This document shows, piece after piece, positions 7,812-12,879 of a DNA stretch of 12,879 nt. The DNA is taken from NCBI GenBank assembly GCA_905614375.1, contig CAJQSP010000052.1:1-12879 (forward strand), in the 5' to 3' direction. Each line of letters begins with the position of its first letter. The first letter of the stretch is position 1. The notes beneath the pieces are model-generated. The model saw only the letters and a list, made by a program, of their open reading frames with translations, had not been told where the DNA came from and did no database searches. The stretch is from an uncultured Dehalococcoidales bacterium (GTDB lineage Bacteria > Chloroflexota > Dehalococcoidia > UBA1151 > UBA1328). The position numbers and the translations under genes are program-made.

Positions 7812-8458
7812 TCCTGCCCTGCCGCCTGCCCGTTAAGGCTGTATCGACGAATTTTGTCGTGAAGCTGCATAATGCCGTAAAGAAGAGCATCCGGACGTGG
7901 CGGACAACCGGGAACGTACACGTCGACCGGCATGATGTGATTCACGCCAGGAACAACTGAATAGCTTTGGTAGTAAGGACCGCCAGAAGTTGCACACACG
8001 CCCATTGAAATAACCCAGCGAGGCTCAGCCATCTGGTCGTAAAGCCTACGCAGCGGAACCGCCATCTTCCAAGTCAAAGTTCCAGCAACAATCAATAAGT
8101 CAGCTTGCCGCGGAGAAGCTCGCAAGGCTTCCATACCGAAACGAGCCAGGTCGAATCGCGCCATCGCTGCACTGATCATTTCGAACGAACAGCAAGCAAG
8201 ACCTGACTGCAGTGGGAACACCGAAGATTTTCGTGCCCAGTTAAGCAAATAGTCAACAGAACTTACGATCACACTTCGCTTCAGTTCGTCGGGAACTTCG
8301 AGGACAGGATCGGGAAATGGCTCAAGATGAGTCGACTTCATCCGATTAACGGATTCACCCTCAGTGCGATCAAGGTCGAGGGTAATCGACTGTAATGCGC
8401 CTCGAGGATCAGCCCCTTTAGGTGCGCCGTATGGATCGATAAGTTTTGGACCGTTCAT
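7808..8458 (-). CDS. nuoB: NADH-quinone oxidoreductase subunit B (N2 cluster)
   Basis: This subunit carries the terminal [4Fe-4S] cluster N2 that reduces quinone. The ligands are the tandem cysteines in GLACCSFEM (C89, C90), C155 in [14 protein letters not shown] and C185 in [14 protein letters not shown], numbered from the chosen ATG. It has 216 residues. Compared with short NuoB proteins there is an N-terminal hydrophilic extension: the CC pair is at 89-90, against 63-64 in E. coli. Start choice: an in-frame GTG at 8473 would add five residues, but the ATG at 8456-8458 forms an ATGA overlap with the nuoA stop, matching the rest of the operon. Confidence 0.96.
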   Translation of the reverse strand: MNGPKLIDPYGAPKGADPRGALQSITLDLDRTEGESVNRMKSTHLEPFPDPVLEVPDELKRSVIVSSVDYLLNWARKSSVFPLQSGLACCSFEMISAAMARFDLARFGMEALRASPRQADLLIVAGTLTWKMAVPLRRLYDQMAEPRWVISMGVCATSGGPYYQSYSVVPGVNHIMPVDVYVPGCPPRPDALLYGIMQLHDKIRRYSLNGQAAGQE

Positions 8459-8859
8459 TCGTTTGTCACCCACTCAAGAGCACGTTTTCGCCATGCGTAT
8501 GCGTATGCGAATGTCACGACGATCAGGAATACCAGCACTGCGCCCAGCGCAACAAACCCGAACTGTCGGGTCATTACGCCGTACTTAACCGCCCACGGAA
8601 ACAGGAACACGGTTTCAACGTCAAATACGACGAAAAGTAAGGCATAGTAGTAGTAACGAAAATTGAACCGAGCAGGTCGATCGCTAAATGGAGGCATCCC
8701 ACCTTCATAAGCGCTTTCTTTCACTGCTGTAGGACGAGAAGGCCTGACTTTAATGAACTGAGCCAGATAGCTCATCGTAAGCATCCCAATAGGGACGGTT
8801 ACCGCCGCGGCGGCAAAAATGATGAGCAGTGCGTACTGCCTGAAATAATCCTCGAACAT
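8455..8859 (-). CDS. nuoA: NADH-quinone oxidoreductase subunit A
   Basis: This is a three-helix membrane subunit beside the quinone site and the first gene of the nuo operon, with 134 residues. The conserved loop YEGGMPPF (51-58) is followed by [25 protein letters not shown]80 and E82 match E. coli D79 and E81. The family's YE[C/S]G loop has Gly in place of Cys/Ser. Start choice: the ATG at 8857-8859 is preferred over the adjacent upstream TTG (8860-8862). No convincing SD is visible; the space where it should lie is filled by the tandem 14-bp repeat. The stop overlaps the nuoB ATG. Confidence 0.94.
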   Translation of the reverse strand: MFEDYFRQYALLIIFAAAAVTVPIGMLTMSYLAQFIKVRPSRPTAVKESAYEGGMPPFSDRPARFNFRYYYYALLFVVFDVETVFLFPWAVKYGVMTRQFGFVALGAVLVFLIVVTFAYAYAWRKRALEWVTNE

Positions 8860-8863
8860 CAAC

Positions 8864-8891
8864 TACTAAATACTGATTACTAAATACTGAT
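8864..8891 (-). repeat. Perfect 14-bp tandem duplication in the nuoA leader
   Basis: On the plus strand the unit tactaaatactgat occurs twice with no spacer (8864-8877, 8878-8891), and the match runs on two bases to 8893. On the transcribed strand it reads ATCAGTATTTAGTA twice, ending four bases before the nuoA ATG (8857-8859). It occupies the position where an SD is expected, so it may affect nuoA translation or act as a regulator site. Its function is unknown. Confidence 0.85.
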
Positions 8892-8918
8892 TAAAGAACT
8901 TCATAAAAGCAGGTTTGG

Positions 8919-8947
8919 AGCATAGCAGTCGCCCGTTTTAGCAGCAA
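8919..8947 (-). promoter_or_regulatory. Candidate promoter of the nuo operon
   Basis: On the minus strand, TTGCTG (8942-8947) and TATGCT (8919-8924) are separated by exactly 17 bases, which gives a sigma-70-like arrangement with 3/6 and 4/6 matches. The predicted start near 8912 would leave a ~50-base leader containing the 14-bp repeats. It is the best candidate in the 172-base gap upstream of nuoA, but the match is modest. Confidence 0.35.
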
Positions 8948-8980
8948 GTGAAAAAATGAACAAACCATAAAAGATCACAA

Positions 8981-9004
8981 TAGATTCCAACATATCGGAA
9001 TCTA
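8981..9004 (-). terminator. Hairpin downstream of the alcohol dehydrogenase
   Basis: A perfect 8-bp inverted repeat (tagattcc / ggaatcta) encloses an 8-base loop, 27 bases past the dehydrogenase stop. On the minus strand it is followed by a T-rich stretch (TTGTGATCTTTTA). The stem is AT-rich and the U-tract interrupted, so it could be a weak intrinsic terminator separating the dehydrogenase from nuo, or an operator for the nuo promoter just downstream. Confidence 0.45.
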
Positions 9005-9031
9005 CGATTTCACCTAACAACTAACGGACGA

Positions 9032-10126
9032 CTAATCGAAGACAATCACACCCCGACCGTCTTCACCACGAGCAAGCGCATCGTACGCCTCGTTGATTTT
9101 TTCAAGCTTGTACTTGCGAGTCACCATGCCGCCAACGTCGATTCGACCCTGCCGGTAGAACTCCAGCAGCTTGCCGAACGTCTCGTGCGGACTAGCAGAA
9201 CCGTAGTAACTGCCAACAAGCGTCTTCTGGTTTCGGACTAGATCTACCAACGGGATATCAGCGCCCATGCCGTCGGGAGCAAGCCCCACCACGACAGTAG
9301 TTCCGCCCTTACGAGTAGATTTGTACGCCTGCTCGGTTGTGATCTTGTGACCAAACGTATCGAACGCAAAATCGACACCACAGTCGGTCAATTCCTGAAT
9401 AGCAGCAACAGGGTCCTTCTCTTTAGAGTTGACTACGTGCGTTGCGCCAAATTTGTAAGCGAACTCAAGCTTATGATCAAAAATATCGACAGCGATGATC
9501 TTGCTGGCGTTCATCAGTCGAGCACCCTGAAGAGCGTTCAGGCCCACTCCACCAGTTCCGACAACCGCAACCGTCATTCCGGCTCGCATGCCAGGCTGGT
9601 TAATAACTCCACCAACACCAGTCGCAACAGAGCAGCCGATCAATGCAGCAACTTCCATGGGAACATCGTCCGGCATCGGGTAGCAAGCCTGTTGAGGAAC
9701 TATGATCTTCTCCGCAAATACACCAAGCTTTGCAAATTGGTGAACTTCAGTACCGTCAGAAGTATGTAGACGGAAAGTGCCATCGTACTGACGTGTACCG
9801 GTCTCTCTGTTTGTGTCACAGAGATTAGATAGACCTTCACGACAAGATCGACAATGACCACAGTTGGCAACGAACGACAGCACGCAGCGGTCGTTCACTT
9901 TCACGGAGGTAACACCGGGTCCGATTGCATCCACAATCCCGGCGCCTTCGTGACCAAGCACGATTGGCATTGGAGTTGGGTTGTCACCCGTCATGACGTG
10001 ATGATCTGATGCGCAGATGCCCGCAGCTGACATCTTTACTCGTACTTCGCCAGTTTTCGGTTCCGATTGGTCAAGCTCCACAATTGGCATGGGCTTTTTA
10101 GATTCGAATAAAACGGCGGCTTTCAA
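9032..10126 (-). CDS. Zinc-dependent class III-like alcohol dehydrogenase
   Basis: This is a medium-chain NAD(P)-dependent alcohol dehydrogenase of 364 residues. The catalytic zinc ligands are C38 (GICASDHHV), H59-E60 (GHEGAG) and C165 (LIGCSVATG). The structural zinc ligands are C89, C92, C95 and C103 (NCGHCRSCREGLSNLC). The Rossmann motif GTGGVG is at 190-195, with an acidic D214 (VDIFDHK) that favours NAD over NADP. The sequence resembles class III / NDMA-dependent type enzymes; the real substrate cannot be read from sequence. The start is TTG (10124-10126), with GGAG (10134-10137) seven bases upstream; the next residues KAAVLFE are the normal family beginning. It shares strand with nuo but is separated by a hairpin, so it is probably a separate transcript. 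Confidence 0.93.
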   Translation of the reverse strand: MKAAVLFESKKPMPIVELDQSEPKTGEVRVKMSAAGICASDHHVMTGDNPTPMPIVLGHEGAGIVDAIGPGVTSVKVNDRCVLSFVANCGHCRSCREGLSNLCDTNRETGTRQYDGTFRLHTSDGTEVHQFAKLGVFAEKIIVPQQACYPMPDDVPMEVAALIGCSVATGVGGVINQPGMRAGMTVAVVGTGGVGLNALQGARLMNASKIIAVDIFDHKLEFAYKFGATHVVNSKEKDPVAAIQELTDCGVDFAFDTFGHKITTEQAYKSTRKGGTTVVVGLAPDGMGADIPLVDLVRNQKTLVGSYYGSASPHETFGKLLEFYRQGRIDVGGMVTRKYKLEKINEAYDALARGEDGRGVIVFD

Positions 10127-10165
10127 CTACTGACTCCAGACGACAAAACGGTGGCGGTACCAATT

Positions 10166-10186
10166 CTCGAAATCGGTTATTTCGAG
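10166..10186. promoter_or_regulatory. Dyad in the dehydrogenase leader, candidate operator
   Basis: A perfect 8-bp inverted repeat, ctcgaaat / atttcgag, surrounds a 5-base centre. It lies about 40 bases upstream of the dehydrogenase TTG. There is no T-tract on either side, so it looks more like a dimeric repressor site or leader hairpin than a terminator. No regulator gene is adjacent. Confidence 0.4.
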
Positions 10187-10225
10187 CATCAACATACTAC
10201 TCTGTATAACGTCATTTCCGGCATA

Positions 10226-10269
10226 AATTAAAGAACACCCCGTGGCAATCACAGGGGTGTTCTTTAATT
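10226..10269 (-). terminator. Strong intrinsic terminator, likely bidirectional
   Basis: A perfect 16-bp stem (aattaaagaacacccc / ggggtgttctttaatt) closes a 12-base loop. The GC-rich top of the stem is next to the loop, and the A-rich/T-rich feet of the stem supply the U-tract on either strand. It lies 160 bases past the stop of the Rdx-family gene, whose leftward transcript it would end before the dehydrogenase. Confidence 0.85.
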
Positions 10270-10430
10270 CTTACTCGATAGCAACGGTGCGGCTATACGC
10301 TTACACCTGTAATCATATTTATGAGCTTCGCACGTACTTCAGCCACATTGATCTCCAATACTATCTGTTCAACTTGTAGTCGTCAGCCACGATTTCCAAA
10401 AACAATCCAAAGAAACCGTAGCGCTACCAC

Positions 10431-10715
10431 CTAGCTGCTTTGAATTACAGCGCCAGATTCAATCATGTTTGCAACGGTTGCTTTGAGGTCTTTTACTTCC
10501 ATGATGTGAGGCGAGCGACCCGACTCTTTCTTGTCCCAAAGCACTCGATCATCAACGGTTACCTTGAATGCACCGCTATGTCCCGGCTTGAGCGAAATTG
10601 CTAGAGCAGGTCCAGCTGCCTGAAATAGCTCACTCACCATGTTTGCGGCAAGGTTGGCATACCCACACGGTACGCAGTACTCGATTTCAGCTTCCATCTT
10701 CCAGTGATCAGACAT
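10431..10715 (-). CDS. SelT/SelW/SelH (Rdx) family redox protein, Cys form
   Basis: A 94-residue thioredoxin-like protein of the Rdx family. It has a beta strand and CxxC at the N-terminus (EIEYCVPCGYANLA, C14 and C17), then a helix (ANMVSELFQAAG), then the strands and turns LKPGHSGAFKVTVDDRVLWDKKESGRSPHIMEVKDLK typical of these proteins. In animal relatives the second cysteine position is selenocysteine; here both are cysteine codons. The family is thought to act in thiol redox reactions, but the bacterial substrate is unknown. ATG at 10713-10715 has AGAGGT (10720-10725) four bases upstream. It stands alone on its strand and diverges from the acetyltransferase gene. Confidence 0.88.
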   Translation of the reverse strand: MSDHWKMEAEIEYCVPCGYANLAANMVSELFQAAGPALAISLKPGHSGAFKVTVDDRVLWDKKESGRSPHIMEVKDLKATVANMIESGAVIQSS

Positions 10716-10978
10716 ATCTACCTCTTATTGGTTATTGGCTTTACGCGACCAACGGACATCGATCTATGCAAATAGATCCGCCGATCTAGTCCGCTGATCG
10801 TATCAGGTGGCACAAGTGGCGATCTGCGAACGGTAAATATCTATCCACCAACCGCAGTATCCATATCCTGCGTTTCCGTTCCGGTATACTGCGCCTTTGA
10901 CCAGAGCATGGCGGCTGAGCCGGTTGTGGCAAAGCAATCATAGAACGACCATGACACAACAGATTGAAGGACGATAAA
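10716..10978. promoter_or_regulatory. Divergent intergenic region with two dyads
   Basis: This 263-base gap must hold the promoters of the leftward Rdx gene and the rightward acetyltransferase gene. It contains a perfect hairpin gatctat-GCAA-atagatc (10761-10778), in the leader side of the Rdx gene. It also contains an 8-bp inverted repeat cgcagtat / atactgcg (10853-10860, 10886-10893) whose right arm overlaps a TATACT -10-like box (10885-10890) pointing at the acetyltransferase. No good -35 is found, so promoter positions are unsure. A 7-bp tandem ttattgg repeat (10725-10738) sits beside the Rdx SD. Confidence 0.4.
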
Positions 10979-11593
10979 ATGCCCTCATTAGTTGAGTTGC
11001 GCCCGGTTAGCCGCGAAGACGTGCAGCGACTCGCTGATTGGCTTGATGACCCTCAAGTTGCTGAAGCATGGTTTGGTCGTTATACCTACGGCGATGCAGC
11101 ACACCTTGGTTACGAGCCAAAAGAGATGATCGCCGCGTCGGAAGAAGCGTGGGATGAAGTATTTCACGACCCTCATCACCAGCCTCATCGAGACATTTTC
11201 TCGATTTACACGCTCTCAGGCGAACACATTGGCGAAGGCCAGCTTTCGATTGACGAAGCACTAGGCGAAGCTCAAATCTCGGTACTTATTGGCCAAAAAG
11301 CACTATGGCATCACGGCTACGGGACATCTGGCGTAATTGCAATGCTCGAGCACATCTTTGAACATCTGGGTTTGCACAGAGCGTGGGTCGACGTACCCGA
11401 GTACAACACGGCAGCACGCGCCATGTTTAACCACCTTGGCTTCCAACACGAAGGCACGCTTCGACAGAGCCGACCTCATGACGGTGCTCGACACAACTCC
11501 GTGATCCTTGGGATGCTTACCAACGAATACAAAGCGGCGTTCCCTGACGGAACGCTGAGCCACGTCACAACCTGGGACGCCCCGAAGGTTTAG
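10979..11593 (+). CDS. GNAT acetyltransferase, RimJ/RimL-like
   Basis: This is an acetyl-CoA dependent N-acetyltransferase of 204 residues. The family order is visible: an N-terminal LRPVSREDVQRLADWLDDPQ (the 'maximise my position' helix of RimL-type proteins), a strand with SVLIGQKALWHHGYGTSGVI (acetyl-CoA binding loop ~104-120), then AWVDVPEYNTAARAMFNHLGF (136-155), with the N-x-x-A/S-x-x-x-F-x-x-x-GF motif. The acceptor, protein or small molecule, cannot be told. A His-rich stretch (FHDPHHQPHRD, 62-72) is unusual. The ATG at 10979 has AAGGA eight bases upstream; an in-frame TTG at 10964 is less likely. It ends in tandem TAG codons, 22 bases before the convergent threonine synthase gene. 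Confidence 0.88.
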   Translation: MPSLVELRPVSREDVQRLADWLDDPQVAEAWFGRYTYGDAAHLGYEPKEMIAASEEAWDEVFHDPHHQPHRDIFSIYTLSGEHIGEGQLSIDEALGEAQISVLIGQKALWHHGYGTSGVIAMLEHIFEHLGLHRAWVDVPEYNTAARAMFNHLGFQHEGTLRQSRPHDGARHNSVILGMLTNEYKAAFPDGTLSHVTTWDAPKV

Positions 11594-11615
11594 TAGCCGC
11601 GTTAATTACGAGCGT

Positions 11616-12818
11616 CTACAGGCCGAGTGCTGGCCCGAGAACATCGAGATACTTCAGAGCAGAACCAGTGTTAAGTAGTACTACGCGCTCGTCTTTTGCT
11701 ATATCGCCTGATTCCAACAAAAGTTGCAATGCCGACAGCGTTGCGCCGCCTTCTGGAGCCGGGAATATGCCTTCATATTCCGATATTTCTCGTACTGAAT
11801 CCACCATCTGATTGTCGGTAACTGTCAGCGCCGTTCCGCCGCTCTCACGGACAGCTCGAATCACTAGGAAATCACCGACAGCCGCTGGTACACGCATTCC
11901 TGCTGCGAGAGTGGAAGGATTTTTGAACGGTTCTGCGAACTCTTCGCCTTTGTTGTAAGCATCGACCAACGGTGAGCAACCGGCGGCCTGAACACAGATC
12001 ATTCTTGGTCGTTCACGGCCTATCCACCCGAGCTGTTCCATCTCATCGAGCGCTTTCCAAATACCGACAATTCCGGTTCCACCACCAGTTGGGTATATAA
12101 CAACGTCAGGAACTTCAAACCCGAGCTGTTCAACTATTTCGTAACCCATCGTCTTTTTGCCTTCGACGCGATACGGCTCTTTCAACGTCGATACATCGAA
12201 GTAGCCATGTTTTTCAGCAGCTTCACCAGAAATTCGACCTGCGTCCGTAATGAATCCGTCCACCAAATTTAGTTCCGCTCCATAGGCGGCACATTCGATC
12301 TGGTTCGCAATCGGAGCGTCCTTGGGCATGTACACATGAGCTTCCATACCCGCAGCTGCTGCATACGCCGACATTGCACCGGCAGCATTACCTGCTGAAG
12401 GCATCGTCAGCTTCATCTGTTTCAGTTCGAGTGCTTTCGAAACAGCAGCTGACAGTCCCCGAGCCTTGAACGATCCGGTCGGGTTCACGCCTTCGTCTTT
12501 AATTAGCAGTGAACTCATTCCGAGCCGCGCACCTAATCGAGTTGCCTCACGAAGCGGAGTGAATCCTTCTCCGAGAGTAACGATGTTTGCGGGATCAATA
12601 ACCGGCATCACTTCTCGATACCGCCACATGTTCGGTTCACGCTCTGCCATCAACTCCTTAGTAAGAGTTTCAGCCGCCTTCGTAAGATCGTAGCGCACCA
12701 AATATGGTTTGCCGTTCTTTGGGTTCAGTCGGTGCGGCAACTCGTGTCCGCACTCTTCGCCGGAAAGTGAACACTCAAGGTGGGTGATGTGACTGCGAAT
12801 CTCTGTTCGATCTGACAA
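11616..12818 (-). CDS. thrC: Threonine synthase
   Basis: This is a PLP-dependent fold-type II enzyme converting O-phosphohomoserine to threonine, the last step of threonine synthesis in the cytoplasm. It has 400 residues, matching the short (~350-420) class. The PLP lysine is K118 in KDEGVNPTGSFKARG. The substrate loop is SAGNAAGA (141-148), the phosphate-binding loop PTGGGTG (243-249), and the C-terminal motif LNTGSALKY. The N-terminus resembles the zinc-ribbon start of this class (LECSLSGEECG ... YLVRYDL), but only C16 and C23 remain and the second CxxC pair is absent. The start is TTG (12816-12818), with GGAG (12825-12828) six bases upstream. It is convergent with the acetyltransferase, and no clear terminator fits in the 22-base gap. 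Confidence 0.92.
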   Translation of the reverse strand: MSDRTEIRSHITHLECSLSGEECGHELPHRLNPKNGKPYLVRYDLTKAAETLTKELMAEREPNMWRYREVMPVIDPANIVTLGEGFTPLREATRLGARLGMSSLLIKDEGVNPTGSFKARGLSAAVSKALELKQMKLTMPSAGNAAGAMSAYAAAAGMEAHVYMPKDAPIANQIECAAYGAELNLVDGFITDAGRISGEAAEKHGYFDVSTLKEPYRVEGKKTMGYEIVEQLGFEVPDVVIYPTGGGTGIVGIWKALDEMEQLGWIGRERPRMICVQAAGCSPLVDAYNKGEEFAEPFKNPSTLAAGMRVPAAVGDFLVIRAVRESGGTALTVTDNQMVDSVREISEYEGIFPAPEGGATLSALQLLLESGDIAKDERVVLLNTGSALKYLDVLGPALGL

Positions 12819-12837
12819 GTGAATCTCCGTGAGGTGC

Positions 12838-12869
12838 CGAATTCCAAAATTCGACTAACAGTTCAACTG
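12838..12869. promoter_or_regulatory. Two small dyads upstream of thrC
   Basis: The thrC leader holds cgaatt-ccaa-aattcg (12838-12853) and cagtt-c-aactg (12859-12869). They may be regulator sites or chance; the window ends ten bases later and no good promoter is visible. Confidence 0.25.
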
Positions 12870-12879
12870 AACCCTAATG

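Larger units (their letters stand above)
10127..10430. other. Intergenic region between the dehydrogenase and Rdx genes
   Basis: This is a 304-base non-coding stretch. It contains the dehydrogenase SD (10134-10137), a dyad at 10166-10186, and a strong terminator stem at 10226-10269. A weak promoter-like pair for the dehydrogenase may overlap the terminator (minus strand TTGCCA, 17 bases, TATGCC). From 10270 to 10430 I see no gene and only a short 10-bp palindrome (gtagcgctac), which has no loop or T-tract and is not called as a terminator. Confidence 0.6.

Noticed and set aside
8493..8510. atgcgt hexamer repetition near the end of nuoA
   Set aside because: It is explained by coding for alternating Ala-Tyr in the last TM helix (FAYAYAW), so not treated as a regulatory or mobile repeat.
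9347..9769. 140-residue plus-strand open frame opposite the alcohol dehydrogenase
   Set aside because: It is fully antisense to a well-supported enzyme, with low-complexity composition and no recognisable motif.
10417..10428. Palindrome gtagcgctac after the Rdx gene as a terminator
   Set aside because: There is no loop and only five bases per arm. The strong stem at 10226-10269 is the better terminator.
10908..10977. Two mini-ORFs before the acetyltransferase (10908-10943, 11 codons; 10951-10977, 8 codons), possible leader peptides
   Set aside because: They have weak or no SD and no run of regulatory codons or attenuator hairpin. The second merely overlaps the acetyltransferase SD, so chance is the simpler explanation.

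Overview
The window is bacterial, gene-dense and of moderate GC. It is dominated by one leftward (minus-strand) operon for a proton-pumping respiratory complex I: nuoA-B-C-D-H-I-J-K-[small ORF]-L-M. The genes are stitched together by ATGA/TAATG stop-start overlaps. Genes nuoE, nuoF and nuoG (the NADH-oxidising module) are absent: nuoD runs straight into nuoH. An 11-subunit complex I of this kind is known from Chloroflexota such as Dehalococcoides, as well as from archaea and cyanobacteria. Together with separate nuoC and nuoD genes and several TTG starts, this suggests a Chloroflexota-like (Dehalococcoidia/SAR202-like) bacterium. That placement is an inference from gene content, not a phylogeny.

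Layout. Positions 1-~217 (plus strand) hold the C-terminal end of NuoN. About 218-916 (minus strand) hold the first ~233 residues of NuoM. The two are joined tail-to-tail in an inverted arrangement that cannot be the native order; it is most likely an amplification or assembly chimera, less likely a real inversion. Next, reading upstream along the operon, come nuoL (TTG start), a 64-residue DUF2007-like protein gene between nuoL and nuoK, then nuoK, J, I, H, D, C, B and A. The nuoA leader (8860-9031) carries a perfect 14-bp tandem duplication, a candidate promoter, and a hairpin that probably ends the upstream transcript.

Upstream of the operon, positions 9032-10126 (minus) encode a zinc-dependent, class III-like alcohol dehydrogenase with all catalytic and structural zinc ligands. 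A dyad lies in its leader and a perfect 16-bp stem terminator lies further upstream. Positions 10431-10715 (minus) encode a cysteine version of the SelT/SelW/SelH (Rdx) redox family. Positions 10979-11593 (plus) encode a RimJ/RimL-like GNAT acetyltransferase, divergent from the Rdx gene and convergent with threonine synthase (11616-12818, minus).

How it fits together: the nuo genes would build the membrane arm (H, J, K, L, M, N) and the quinone/Fe-S connecting module (B, C, D, I). The electron input partner is not encoded here; reduced ferredoxin or another donor is a reasonable guess. NuoJ and NuoK carry extra hydrophilic loops predicted on the same (outer) membrane face, NuoI has an insertion before its ferredoxin domain, and the small DUF2007-like gene lies inside the operon. 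These are the best candidates for lineage-specific additions to complex I. I see no CRISPR array, insertion sequence, tRNA or rRNA.
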